Positions 9,505-17,483 of a stretch of DNA of 25,144 nt are shown here, piece after piece. The notes beneath the pieces were generated by a model. It saw only the letters and a list, made by a program, of their open reading frames with translations, had not been told where the DNA came from and made no database searches. Every line of letters starts with the position of its first letter. The first letter of the stretch is position 1. The position numbers were made by a program, and so were the translations under genes. Source of the stretch: Tritrichomonas musculus (lineage: Eukaryota; Parabasalia; Tritrichomonadida; Tritrichomonadidae); NCBI GenBank assembly GCA_039105265.1, contig JAPFFF010000355.1, forward strand, positions 1 to 25,144, in the 5' to 3' direction.

Positions 9505-9878
9505 TTTTTCTACGCCACTTTTTGAAAACTTTTAAACTTTCTGAATACTTTTTTAATTCAATTTTTAATAAATAATGAATAATTATATAGTTCAAATAGC
9601 TTTCCGATTCATCCAGCAATTAAAGGAACCAGATTCGGCTTCGTGCAGCCCCATGGTGATCACTGGTGCGTATCCCCGAAAAATTATGCAAAAATAAACA
9701 AATTTATATCAAAAAAAGTAAATAGTTATAATTATAAGGTAAAATTAAAATTTTACGATTTTTTTGGTTAAATTTCTTAACATAGTAACTCAAATTTCAC
9801 CTTAAGATGGCGGTTTTTTACTATCCATGAGTAGCTACTCATGGATAGAAAAGCCATTCAAAAAGTGGCGTAGAAAAA
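9505..9878. mobile_element. MITE-like unit with 22 bp perfect inverted ends
   Basis: The left end starts TTTTTCTACGCCACTTTTTG at 9505, and its exact 22 bp complement ends at 9878. The ~374 bp interior holds a GC-rich island (9625-9682) in otherwise AT-rich DNA and a perfect 28 bp palindrome at 9821-9848 near the right end. No coding capacity is convincing. A target duplication cannot be told apart from the flanking A/T runs. The ends share the CCACTTTTTGA core with the hairpins at 8947-9062, so all may belong to one repeat family. Confidence 0.6.
9821..9848. repeat. Perfect 28 bp palindrome
   Basis: CTATCCATGAGTAG is followed immediately by its exact reverse complement, with no spacer. It lies 9 bases inside the right terminal repeat of the MITE-like unit. 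It could form a cruciform or a dimeric binding site. Confidence 0.9.
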
Positions 9879-10093
9879 AACAATTTAAAATCAGAACAGA
9901 CTAATGCATTAATTATGCATAATATTAACAAATATTGCTTACTAATTTCCAATTTATATGAATTAATATGTAATTTTGTTTTTTGATTAAAATAAATGAG
10001 AAATTTTGGGATTTGCTAAAATAAACGTAATGAAGTTATAAACTATTCAAAAGGTTTATAATAAAAAAGCAACGTTTATTAATCAAATCTCTC
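9879..10093. promoter_or_regulatory. 5' region of the B9D1-like gene
   Basis: A short AT-rich leader ahead of the ATG at 10094. No clear TCA-type initiator was identified. The stretch from ~10050 to 10093 (AACGTTTATTAATCAAATC upstream of the ATG) is where a trichomonad start site would be expected. Confidence 0.3.
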
Positions 10094-10654
10094 ATGACAG
10101 AGCTTCCTTTAATTATTACAATACAAGGACAAATAAACGAATGCACAACTATTATCGCAAACAGTATTTATTGTAAATATATTTTTACGGCTGGGAGAGA
10201 CTGGTCAGTTGCTCAAGGATCAATGGAAGGTATTACACAAACAGCAAAAAGAGGTTCTGATAATGTATGTGTTTTTAATTATCCTTTAAATGTTTCATTT
10301 AAAGCCAGTAAACCATACGGATGGCCTCAATTGATTGTTGCATTATATGGCAGAAACCCATTTGGTAACGAGATGGTTATCGGTTATGGAGCTATTCATG
10401 TTCCAACCCAACCCGGCAGACATCAACTCGAAATACAACTATTTAGGCCTGCGTCTGCTTCAATTATGCAAACGATCATTGGATTTTTCAGTGGTATCAC
10501 TCCAGAATATATAGATTTAAAATTCATTGCGAGTGGATCAGATAGAGAAGTTACTACAACTAGATCTCAAGGCACACTCACAGTTACGTTCAATATATTA
10601 TTAAGAGGCCTTCAGGCTCTCGACTTAATTGTTCAAAAAGAGCAAAATAAGTGA
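10094..10654 (+). CDS. B9D1: B9 domain-containing protein 1 (transition-zone MKS complex)
   Basis: A 186-residue protein that aligns along its whole length with what I recall of animal B9D1. Shared stretches include IYCKYIF...GRDWSVAQGSMEGITQ, the hallmark PYGWPQLIVALYG (residues ~74-86), GYGAIHVPTQPGRH (~106-119), a TPEYIDLK segment and the C-terminal SQGTLTVTFNI. B9D1 is a C2-like B9 protein of the MKS module at the ciliary transition zone, where it gates entry to the axonemal compartment with B9D2, MKS1 and Tectonic proteins. Its presence marks the organism as flagellated. The frame is complete and intronless. It is convergent with the sialidase gene, with only ~160 bases between stop codons. 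Length is close to the human protein (about 200 residues). Confidence 0.93.
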   Translation: MTELPLIITIQGQINECTTIIANSIYCKYIFTAGRDWSVAQGSMEGITQTAKRGSDNVCVFNYPLNVSFKASKPYGWPQLIVALYGRNPFGNEMVIGYGAIHVPTQPGRHQLEIQLFRPASASIMQTIIGFFSGITPEYIDLKFIASGSDREVTTTRSQGTLTVTFNILLRGLQALDLIVQKEQNK

Positions 10655-10817
10655 GAGAGAGTATTTATTATATTTTTAAGCAATGTCTTTTCTATAAAAA
10701 AATTGTTATTTTAATTTTGTTGTATCTTTATTAAATACTTTCAAATAATGATTATGACTTGTTTGTTATTTTTATGATGAAAATCATTAAAAATCATGTA
10801 TTCTTTACTAAAATAAA

Positions 10818-13073
10818 TTAAGCGAGTGGCTGATTTAATGGATTCAAATCTATTGATTCTGAATCTCTCCTTCTTCGAATTCTGATGAAATAAAGAACAA
10901 CAGCTGTGGCAACAATTCCAACAATCATAAGACCAAATGCAACTCCAAGTGCCACTGGAAGAGAAACACCAGTACTCTTTTCAACGATAACTTCTTTTTC
11001 AACTTCTACGGTAACTGGAACTTCTACTGTAACTGGTACTTCTACTGTAACTGGTACTTCTACTGTTTTATCAACATACTCAATAGTTTCAACATATTTA
11101 ATTGTTTCAACATATTGAATTTCTGGAGTTGGTACAGGGGTAGCATCTTCAATGTTAATGTTTGAATCTGAGTTTTGGAATGCATCTTTATTATTGTCAT
11201 TAACAATAACTGAAACCTTACCTGAAGTTGTTGCAGGTACAAACTTAATTTTGTCAGCTTCTTGTTTTGTCCATGCGTCTTCGATTATAACATATGATTT
11301 ATCATTAGAAGGTTTCAAAGTAAGTTCGAGTTGTGAATCTTGAAGTATTTTTGACCCACTTTTGGCCTTTTTGAGTGTTATATTTGAGTTTGTTTCAATA
11401 ATTATATCATTTTGACTTCCAGAAACAACCGTTATCGTCGTATCTTCATCTTTGTAATTATTTTGTTTAATAGTAATAGAATTAACTCCATAATGAATGG
11501 ATGCATTTCCAACGCCTTTGATTGTTAATTTACTATTTTCGAGTGAAATAACCTTATTCTTATAATTTTGACTTGTGAATGTTGCATCAATACGATTGAA
11601 AACGAATTCTCTATGTTGTTCAATCTTATGAAAAACATCACCATCAGCCAATGATTCAGGGAGTAGTTTCCGGCTTCCATTGAATTCAATCATAATATTT
11701 TTATTTGTGATTAAATTATTATACGTACCTTTGTTCAACCCTTCACGATTTAGGTCAACATAAAAATCTCTAAATTGTTCAGTAAACGTATATGTGATTT
11801 CTTTTGGATAAACTATATAAGATTCGGCATACTGGTCAAATACTTTTGAATTGAAATTATAAGATTCTTTAGGACAAGTTGCAGGCTTTGCTTTCGCGTC
11901 GCTAAGACACCAATTTAATTTATTTGGCTTTGTGTAACGGTCTTTGCCAAAAGTAAGCCAATCTAAAGTTAAATTAGCTAAAACAATATCATAATATTTC
12001 ACACCATCTTTTTCATAAAGAACAAGAATATTTCCATTGCTATCAAATGCAATTGCAGAGTAACATGAACCGCCTAATTCAATAGTCCTTTTATAAGGCC
12101 AAGTCATTCCTTCATCATAACTGACCATTAAAGAAACGTTCTTTCTTGAGCCTGCATTGTAAGAAATTGAATGTATAATACGATTTTTATCATATCCATC
12201 AACAACTGATGTATATCTTTTAATTTCACCGTTACTGCCAGAATCAACTACATCAGGCATAGGAGATGCCCATGGCCAATTTTTCCCTAAATCATTTGTT
12301 AAAGCAAATTTGCGCATATTATTTTGCCTTATGCTCATAAGAAGGCTTCCATTATTCAATTCAACAAGTTTTGCTTCATTAGCATTGGAAATAGGCCATC
12401 CAGGTTCAACTCCCCATGTTTCTCCAAAATCGTCAGTATAAAGTAAGAAATTACGACTAGTTTGTGAACTTTTACATAACATTGCAAAAGTTAATCGTCC
12501 TTCTCTCGTTTGGATTCCTCCACCAGATGTAACAAATACAGCAATCCAATTTTTACGAACATCATCGCAATCTTTGCATTCGTATGAATAAATATATTTT
12601 GTAATATCATGTTTATCTTCCCATGTTAATCCATTATCATAACTTCTTGAAAAGTAAACTCTCTCTGGATCATTATATGAGGACATTTGAGACCCCCAAA
12701 ATCCTTTATCGCCGCTCCAAAGACAAAAAACGGTTCCAGTTTTTCTATCAATCACAACAGCTGGGTCCCCATCGCCAACATCGCGAAGAGGACCTGAAAT
12801 AAGATATCCATCCGACCAAGTTTGACTATGAGGGGGAAGGCGTCGAACAATAACTCCAATCTTGTTTGGAAGATCATCTGCTGTATTAATTCTTTGATCG
12901 CATATTGCAATAATTGATTCATCTTTTAATTGCTGGATTGCTGGAATTCGATAATGTTGAGAATTATACATTCCGCTTTGAAATATTACTGTTTTTTGTG
13001 CTAATGTGTAATTTAAAGGTGAATAATGAACAACAGCTTGGCTTATTAGATTTAATATTATCAAAGTGAGCAT
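10818..13073 (-). CDS. Membrane-anchored sialidase (exo-alpha-sialidase)
   Basis: A 751-residue GH33-type sialidase, which cleaves terminal sialic acids from host glycans. Features in order: signal peptide (MLTLIILNLISQA); YRIP motif with the first triad Arg (R42); Asp boxes SYDNGLTW (144-151), TDDFGETW (213-220), TNDLGKNW (259-266) and SYDEGMTW (318-325); NEAKLVELNNGSLLMSIR, carrying a probable catalytic Glu region and second Arg (R249); and GSCYSAIAF with the likely nucleophile Tyr338, followed by LVLYE. The catalytic domain ends near residue 380. About 300 further residues of beta-rich stalk follow, then a Val/Glu-rich repeat (VEVPVT units, ~675-695), a transmembrane helix (~706-730) and a 21-residue basic cytoplasmic tail (RIRRRR...). 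It is thus a type I surface protein. The start at 13073 is supported by the signal peptide and by the initiator 27 bases upstream. Confidence 0.93.
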   Translation of the reverse strand: MLTLIILNLISQAVVHYSPLNYTLAQKTVIFQSGMYNSQHYRIPAIQQLKDESIIAICDQRINTADDLPNKIGVIVRRLPPHSQTWSDGYLISGPLRDVGDGDPAVVIDRKTGTVFCLWSGDKGFWGSQMSSYNDPERVYFSRSYDNGLTWEDKHDITKYIYSYECKDCDDVRKNWIAVFVTSGGGIQTREGRLTFAMLCKSSQTSRNFLLYTDDFGETWGVEPGWPISNANEAKLVELNNGSLLMSIRQNNMRKFALTNDLGKNWPWASPMPDVVDSGSNGEIKRYTSVVDGYDKNRIIHSISYNAGSRKNVSLMVSYDEGMTWPYKRTIELGGSCYSAIAFDSNGNILVLYEKDGVKYYDIVLANLTLDWLTFGKDRYTKPNKLNWCLSDAKAKPATCPKESYNFNSKVFDQYAESYIVYPKEITYTFTEQFRDFYVDLNREGLNKGTYNNLITNKNIMIEFNGSRKLLPESLADGDVFHKIEQHREFVFNRIDATFTSQNYKNKVISLENSKLTIKGVGNASIHYGVNSITIKQNNYKDEDTTITVVSGSQNDIIIETNSNITLKKAKSGSKILQDSQLELTLKPSNDKSYVIIEDAWTKQEADKIKFVPATTSGKVSVIVNDNNKDAFQNSDSNINIEDATPVPTPEIQYVETIKYVETIEYVDKTVEVPVTVEVPVTVEVPVTVEVEKEVIVEKSTGVSLPVALGVAFGLMIVGIVATAVVLYFIRIRRRRDSESIDLNPLNQPLA
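11000..11063 (-). repeat. 18 bp tandem repeats encoding the VEVPVT stalk
   Basis: Plus-strand units of the type GTAACTGGTACTTCTACT repeat about three times in phase. They encode VEVPVT on the minus strand just outside the transmembrane segment of the sialidase. Unit number probably varies between copies or strains and sets the stalk length. Confidence 0.8.
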
Positions 13074-13095
13074 GATTTATTCCAATTTGTTAGCA

Positions 13096-13102
13096 AAAAT
13101 GA
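13096..13102 (-). promoter_or_regulatory. Trichomonad-type initiator of the sialidase gene
   Basis: The minus strand reads TCATTTT, matching the known trichomonad Inr TCA(+1)YTWY. The predicted transcription start is at 13100, giving a leader of about 27 bases to the ATG at 13073. Short leaders of this size are normal in trichomonads. Motifs this short occur by chance in AT-rich DNA, so only position supports it. Confidence 0.5.
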
Positions 13103-13714
13103 TATATTTGATATGAAACTTTTTTCTAAAAAAATCAATAGGATTGTTTTATTTATTTCAAAAAGTTGCTAAAATCATTTTAAAATTTTAAGTATGAATT
13201 GAATTTTAAAATTAATATAAAAAATTGAATTAAATTAAGTACAAAATTCAAATAAAACGATAGAGAGTAAACAAAAAAAACTTAAATCAAAAACGATAAG
13301 ACATAATGGTGAAATTTAATTCAATTTTGACCAGAAGTGTTTTATCGTTTTTGATTCAAGTTTAGTGTAATTTTGACATAAATATTTTTTAAAAATATCT
13401 TTATCAAGAATAAGCATTTCAGATATTGGTCGGATATTTAACTAATATTAAAAATATCTTTATCAAGAATAATGGGAGAAAAATAATAAAATCATATAAA
13501 TATACTTTTTTTCTTTTAATCAGAGATGCGAGAACTAAAATTTTTGAAAAAAAAAACGATCAGCATTCTTTTTTAAACTTTTGAAATATCTTGGAAAATA
13601 CCATGAAACATTTTTTTTTATAATATAAATATGCATAATATTTTAATATAATAGTTAAAATATATTAACATAATATTTATCTTTTTTACAAGTAACTAAA
13701 ACATAAAAACTTTT
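13103..13714. repeat. Gene-free DNA with fold-back unit and short duplication
   Basis: Positions 13278-13363 form a fold-back unit: AAACTTAAATCAAAAACGAT at the left pairs with GTTTTATCGTTTTTGATTCA...GTTT at the right, with ~25 bp arms and few mismatches. An exact 25 bp direct repeat (starting TTAAAAATATCTTTATCAAG) occurs at 13389-13413 and 13448-13472. No gene was found. Confidence 0.65.
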
Positions 13715-15260
13715 TTTGGTAGTCCTCCCTTAAAAATAATCTGATAATCCAAGAAATTTTTTCACAATTTTCAAAAAAAACCACTTATTTAACACAAAAA
13801 AGTTGCATTTTTATAAAAAATCTTTTTGCTGAAATAATACCTTTAAGCCAAAACTCAATTGAAGGGTCTGTTTCCTTTAAAATGAAGCTGTACTATTTTT
13901 AAAACAATTTTCAAAAAATTCAGAGGTATTCATGTGAAGTGAAAACTCGTTATTTGATTTTTTTATTTTTAGTTTAATTGAATGAATATTTTATCTTATG
14001 AAAAAATATTAAGATTATTTACTTCTATATATCCAATACTGGCATTTGCCATAATTGGTTTTAATGGATGTTGAGAATTTAAAAACCATTTAAAAAATAA
14101 TGTTTCGTCAATATCTCGAGTCAAATAAAATATTTATGAATTACAAATCATTTATAATATTTTATATTTTATTTATAAAATATATTATCTGTTATATATC
14201 CAATTTAATAGCCATATATAGATTTAAATACAAATTTACTTAAAAAATTTAAGAAAATGACTTATTTCTCAATTGATTTACCAAATAATTATACACTAAT
14301 TGTTCGATTTAATAATAATAAATATTTATATAAATTTTATTATGTAAAAATGTTACTTTATACACTCATTTTAAAGAAAAATGTAATTAATATTTTGCAT
14401 TATTTTGAATTATTTTTCATCGTATTTTTGTACGTTATTATTTTTAGTGACGTGAGATGATTATTTTTGGTGAAGTGAAGTTAATAGTGAAGTGATTCTT
14501 GAAAAATAAAAATTTGCTCATCTTCAAAAAAATATTAATAAAAATATTTTTTATAAAGTAAAATTATTAATTACTATATTATAAAAATAACTTTAATATT
14601 TAATATATTGAAAACCAAAAATAAATCACAATAAAAACCAACTTATATTTTAAAATATTCAATTGAAAATCATCGTTTAATTGAATTTTTCATTTTTTTT
14701 TATTAATTTATCTATTTAACATATTAAGTAAAACTTAAATTTAAAATTTATATAGTATATAAATAATAATACATATTATATATATAAAATAAAATAAAGT
14801 TTAAATAAAAAAATTACTAGGATAAAAAAGTTTATTATTTCAATATTAAAAATATAATAACTGAAAAAGTTAAAAATTTATTAAAAATAAAATAAAATAT
14901 AAACAAGTGTATCTCTAGAAAAAGAATGTTTTTAAAACATATAACTATTGATATGTTATCAAAATATATGTAATATGATAATTAATTAAACATGCTTAAA
15001 TACATATTTATATTTCATAAATTTTTATATATAAAAATTATATAACCTCTCAATTATAAAACGATTTTTATTCAGAAAAATAAAAATAGAAATATCTCAA
15101 GAATAGGAGTATAAAATTCTTATCCATTAAAGTGCATTCTTAGTTACAAAATAAAAATAAAGAAAATGTGATCAAAATTACAATATTTCGTCAATTTCTC
15201 TACATGAATACCTCTAAAAATTCACAATTTTTTTTATTTTTTTAAGGGAGGACTACCAAA
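13715..15260. mobile_element. 1.5 kb inverted-repeat element without genes
   Basis: The left end reads TTTGGTAGTCCTCCCTTAAA on the plus strand, and the complement of the right end (15260) reads the same, with identity continuing through AAAAA. A second inverted match, AGAGGTATTCATGT, lies inside on both arms (~13921 and ~15213), 18 to 180 bases further in. The interior is AT-rich with only low-complexity frames (for example 14257-14460, not a credible protein). Flanking T runs could be a TTTT target duplication but are not distinctive. It is probably a non-autonomous DNA transposon. Confidence 0.55.
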
Positions 15261-15301
15261 TTTTTTTCCAAAAATTTCTTTCAATTTTTTTAAAAAAAAA
15301 T

Positions 15302-15570
15302 ATTTTTTATTATGATGAACTATCAGAAAATGGAATCGAATTCTTCGAGAAGGCAACGGAAATGGGAAATTGTTACCCGCAAAAAAATATCGGATTCGAT
15401 TCAGAAAAGGGAATCGGTGTACCTCAGAATTATTCAAATTCGATTGAATTCTATATAAAAACAGCTGATATGGGAAACGCTGAATCTTTCTACAATTTGG
15501 GACATATGTAGGAGGGAGGTTTCAGCGTTGTAAAAAACTTGCCAAAAGCTATTTAGATTTTAGAAAATGA
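15302..15570 (+). pseudogene. Sel1-like repeat protein, pseudogene fragment
   Basis: One plus-strand frame reads ENGIEFFEKATEMGN, then KGIGVPQNYSNSIEFYIKTA and DMGNAESFYNLGHM, followed by GGFSVVKNLPKAI. This is the Sel1/TPR-like pattern (A..YY.KAAD.GN..A.YNLG.MY..G.GV..N...A). The frame is closed by TAG at 15509-15511, where a Tyr codon is expected in LGHMY, and again by TAG at 15554-15556. No start or full-length gene surrounds it. Sel1 proteins are adaptor-type helical repeats and are abundant in trichomonads. This copy is decayed and sits directly next to the 1.5 kb inverted-repeat element. Confidence 0.75.
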
Positions 15571-16480
15571 ATCAAGTCTTGAATGGAATTGAGTAAACGA
15601 ATTGACTGGAATGAATAAATAAATTGAATTGAACAAATTGAATAAAACGAGTGAACGAATAGATTGGACGAATTGACCATGTTGTGAATGTTATTAAACG
15701 AATTGAATGGAATGAATTGAACGAATGAATAAATTGAATGAAACGGCCTTGTTGTGAATGTGTGCTGAACAAACGAATGAAATGTTGTTGTGAATGAAAT
15801 GAATCGAATTGACTGGAATGAGTTAAACGAATTGAATGAATTATTGATATTACTAGAGTATTGAATGTTGTAATTGAAGGGAATGAAAACAAGAAGGTGG
15901 CGTTTATCGGGTGAGAACTCACCTGCTCACCTTTAAATGAAAAATACGTGATTGATTTTAATGATTATAATGTTGTTGATTACTGATTGACTGGAATGTT
16001 GATTTGTCACTTTTGCATTAGAAATGGAATTAAATGGTGTTGAGAACTAAACTTTTAACATAATTTTTGGCTGTTGTTGATGCTGATGTTGATGATATGT
16101 GATGTTGTTGTTAATAATAAATGAAGTTGTTGGTTGATGATGATATTAATAATGTTGATAAATGCTGTCGTTTTTGTTAATGATAGATGTCGTCGTTGAT
16201 AGATGATATTAATAAATGATACTGTTGATGCTGATGTTGATAGTAAATGATAAATGATAAATGGTGATGATATTGATGATGCTGTTGTTAATGATAGTTG
16301 CCGTCATTGATGCTGTTGTTGATGTTGATAGATGATGCCTGTTGGTTAATGTTGCTGATGATGTTGTTGATGTTGATAAATGATATGAATAATGTTAATG
16401 CTGATGTTGTTGTTGATGCTAATAATGTTGATAGATGCTGATGTTAAATGTTGTTGTAAATGTTATTGATTGCTGATTTG
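15571..16480. repeat. Simple-sequence block: GAATTGAA-type then GATGTTGTT-type repeats
   Basis: From ~15580 to 15870 the sequence is a degenerate array of GAATTGAATGAAC-like units. From ~15960 to 16480 it is built of ATG/GTT triplets (GATGTTGTTGATGCTGATG and variants). The minus-strand frame through the first part is only FIQFIHSFNSF-type low complexity. No gene is called. Confidence 0.8.
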
Positions 16481-17347
16481 ATTGCTGGATTGCTTCACAA
16501 AAAAAAAATATATTGAATGGTTTACATTTAATTGAAAACTTAAAATAAATTGTGAGATTTATAAAGTCAACAGTTTTTGAGTAGACTATATTTGTCAAAT
16601 TTTGGTATTCTTCTATGCTATCAAGCATATTTATTGAAATAGCAGAAGTTGATCATATTGTTAGAGTAAATGTAATAGCAACGCCAGTATTACAATCAAG
16701 CCTTACTACTTGACGCTTTAAGTAATGAGAAAGAATGCTCCACTATATTGGCTTCCATAACTGCCAGTGAAAACGTTTCTTTTGATGCTATTGGCAGAAA
16801 GCGTCACTTCAAGATGTGAAAAAAACAATTCTCTGGCCAATAGAAACATAAAAGAAATAGCTCAAAAAGATTTTGGACTGCTAGACAATTCATTTCATGA
16901 AAGAAATTCAACACATGATAATGCGGATCAGACTATAATGCCTGAATCTCTAATTGACCACTCTCCCAAATGATGGACGAAAGCAAAGTGGAAACATTAT
17001 CTTTATGCTCTACGATATGTTTTTATCAAATAGATTGATAAAACCTCATTTTTCGATAAATCAAAACGTATATATTTTCTAAATGATAGATATTAAGTTA
17101 ATCATTGAGGAAATAAATCAAAGATTATAGTCAATATACACAAACAGATTGTACATATAATGTGGATATACTCTTTGTGAAATACATGATATGGAAAGTA
17201 CATTTGGAAATAAATCATGAGGACTGGATTTGACAGAAAGCCAATCAAATGCTAAACCTCACATAGTCTATCAATTAGTATTCATTAAATATCAACCTAA
17301 GTTTGGTGTCACGAAATATCGATAAAATGGAGAAGTAAGTTATTCTT
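16481..17347. other. Decayed, unidentified coding-like DNA flanking the virus-like element
   Basis: G+C and codon-like texture are higher than in the spacers. Several short plus-strand frames read like protein, for example a 68-residue frame at 16767-16973 and the stretch KPHIVYQLVFIKYQPKFGV near 17255-17310, but none is long and no family was recognised. It is most simply an old gene or transposon remnant. The bases TTCTT at 17343-17347 are the left copy of the target duplication. Confidence 0.4.
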
Positions 17348-17413
17348 AGTAGTATACGTTAGGCTGTGCGCCCTTAACGGTCGCCCAGACCTAACTGCAC
17401 CGATGATTTCACC
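17348..17413 (+). repeat. Left terminal inverted repeat
   Basis: Bases 17348-17395 match the right end (23390-23437) perfectly in inverted orientation. Identity continues to 17413 with three differences, through ATGATTTCACC. The repeat is much more G+C-rich than its surroundings. It contains a 9 bp stem (GTTAGGCTG at 17358-17366 with CAG-A-CCTAAC at 17386-17395, one bulged base). Confidence 0.95.
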
Positions 17414-17426
17414 GGGGGTCCGTAAA

Positions 17427-17427
<1 letters not shown>

Positions 17428-17471
<44 letters not shown>
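17428..17471. repeat. 44-base A homopolymer
   Basis: An uninterrupted run of 44 A lies between the left terminal repeat and the end of the large gene (stop at 17484). On the coding strand of the element it is a T run directly after the stop codon, so it is not a poly(A) tail of that gene. Length may be approximate because of sequencing limits. Confidence 0.85.
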
Positions 17472-17473
<2 letters not shown>

Positions 17474-17483
17474 CAAGCCTCTT

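Noticed and set aside
9302-9619. 105-residue minus-strand open frame
   Set aside because: Translation is dominated by F, Y, I, L and K, crosses the inverted end at 9505 and shows no domain; AT-rich chance frame.
9625-9690. tRNA or known snRNA in the GC-rich island
   Set aside because: No cloverleaf, no A/B box and no match to U1-U6 sequences as I recall them; only weak hairpin potential.
14257-14460. 67-residue plus-strand open frame
   Set aside because: Low-complexity hydrophobic translation inside a gene-free inverted-repeat element; no family features.
15572-15922. 116-residue minus-strand frame of HSFNSF-type repeats
   Set aside because: It is the translation of a degenerate GAATTGAA simple repeat.
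16060-16470. Coding region of Asp/Val or Met/Leu repeats in the GATGTT block
   Set aside because: All frames are simple-repeat translations interrupted by stops.
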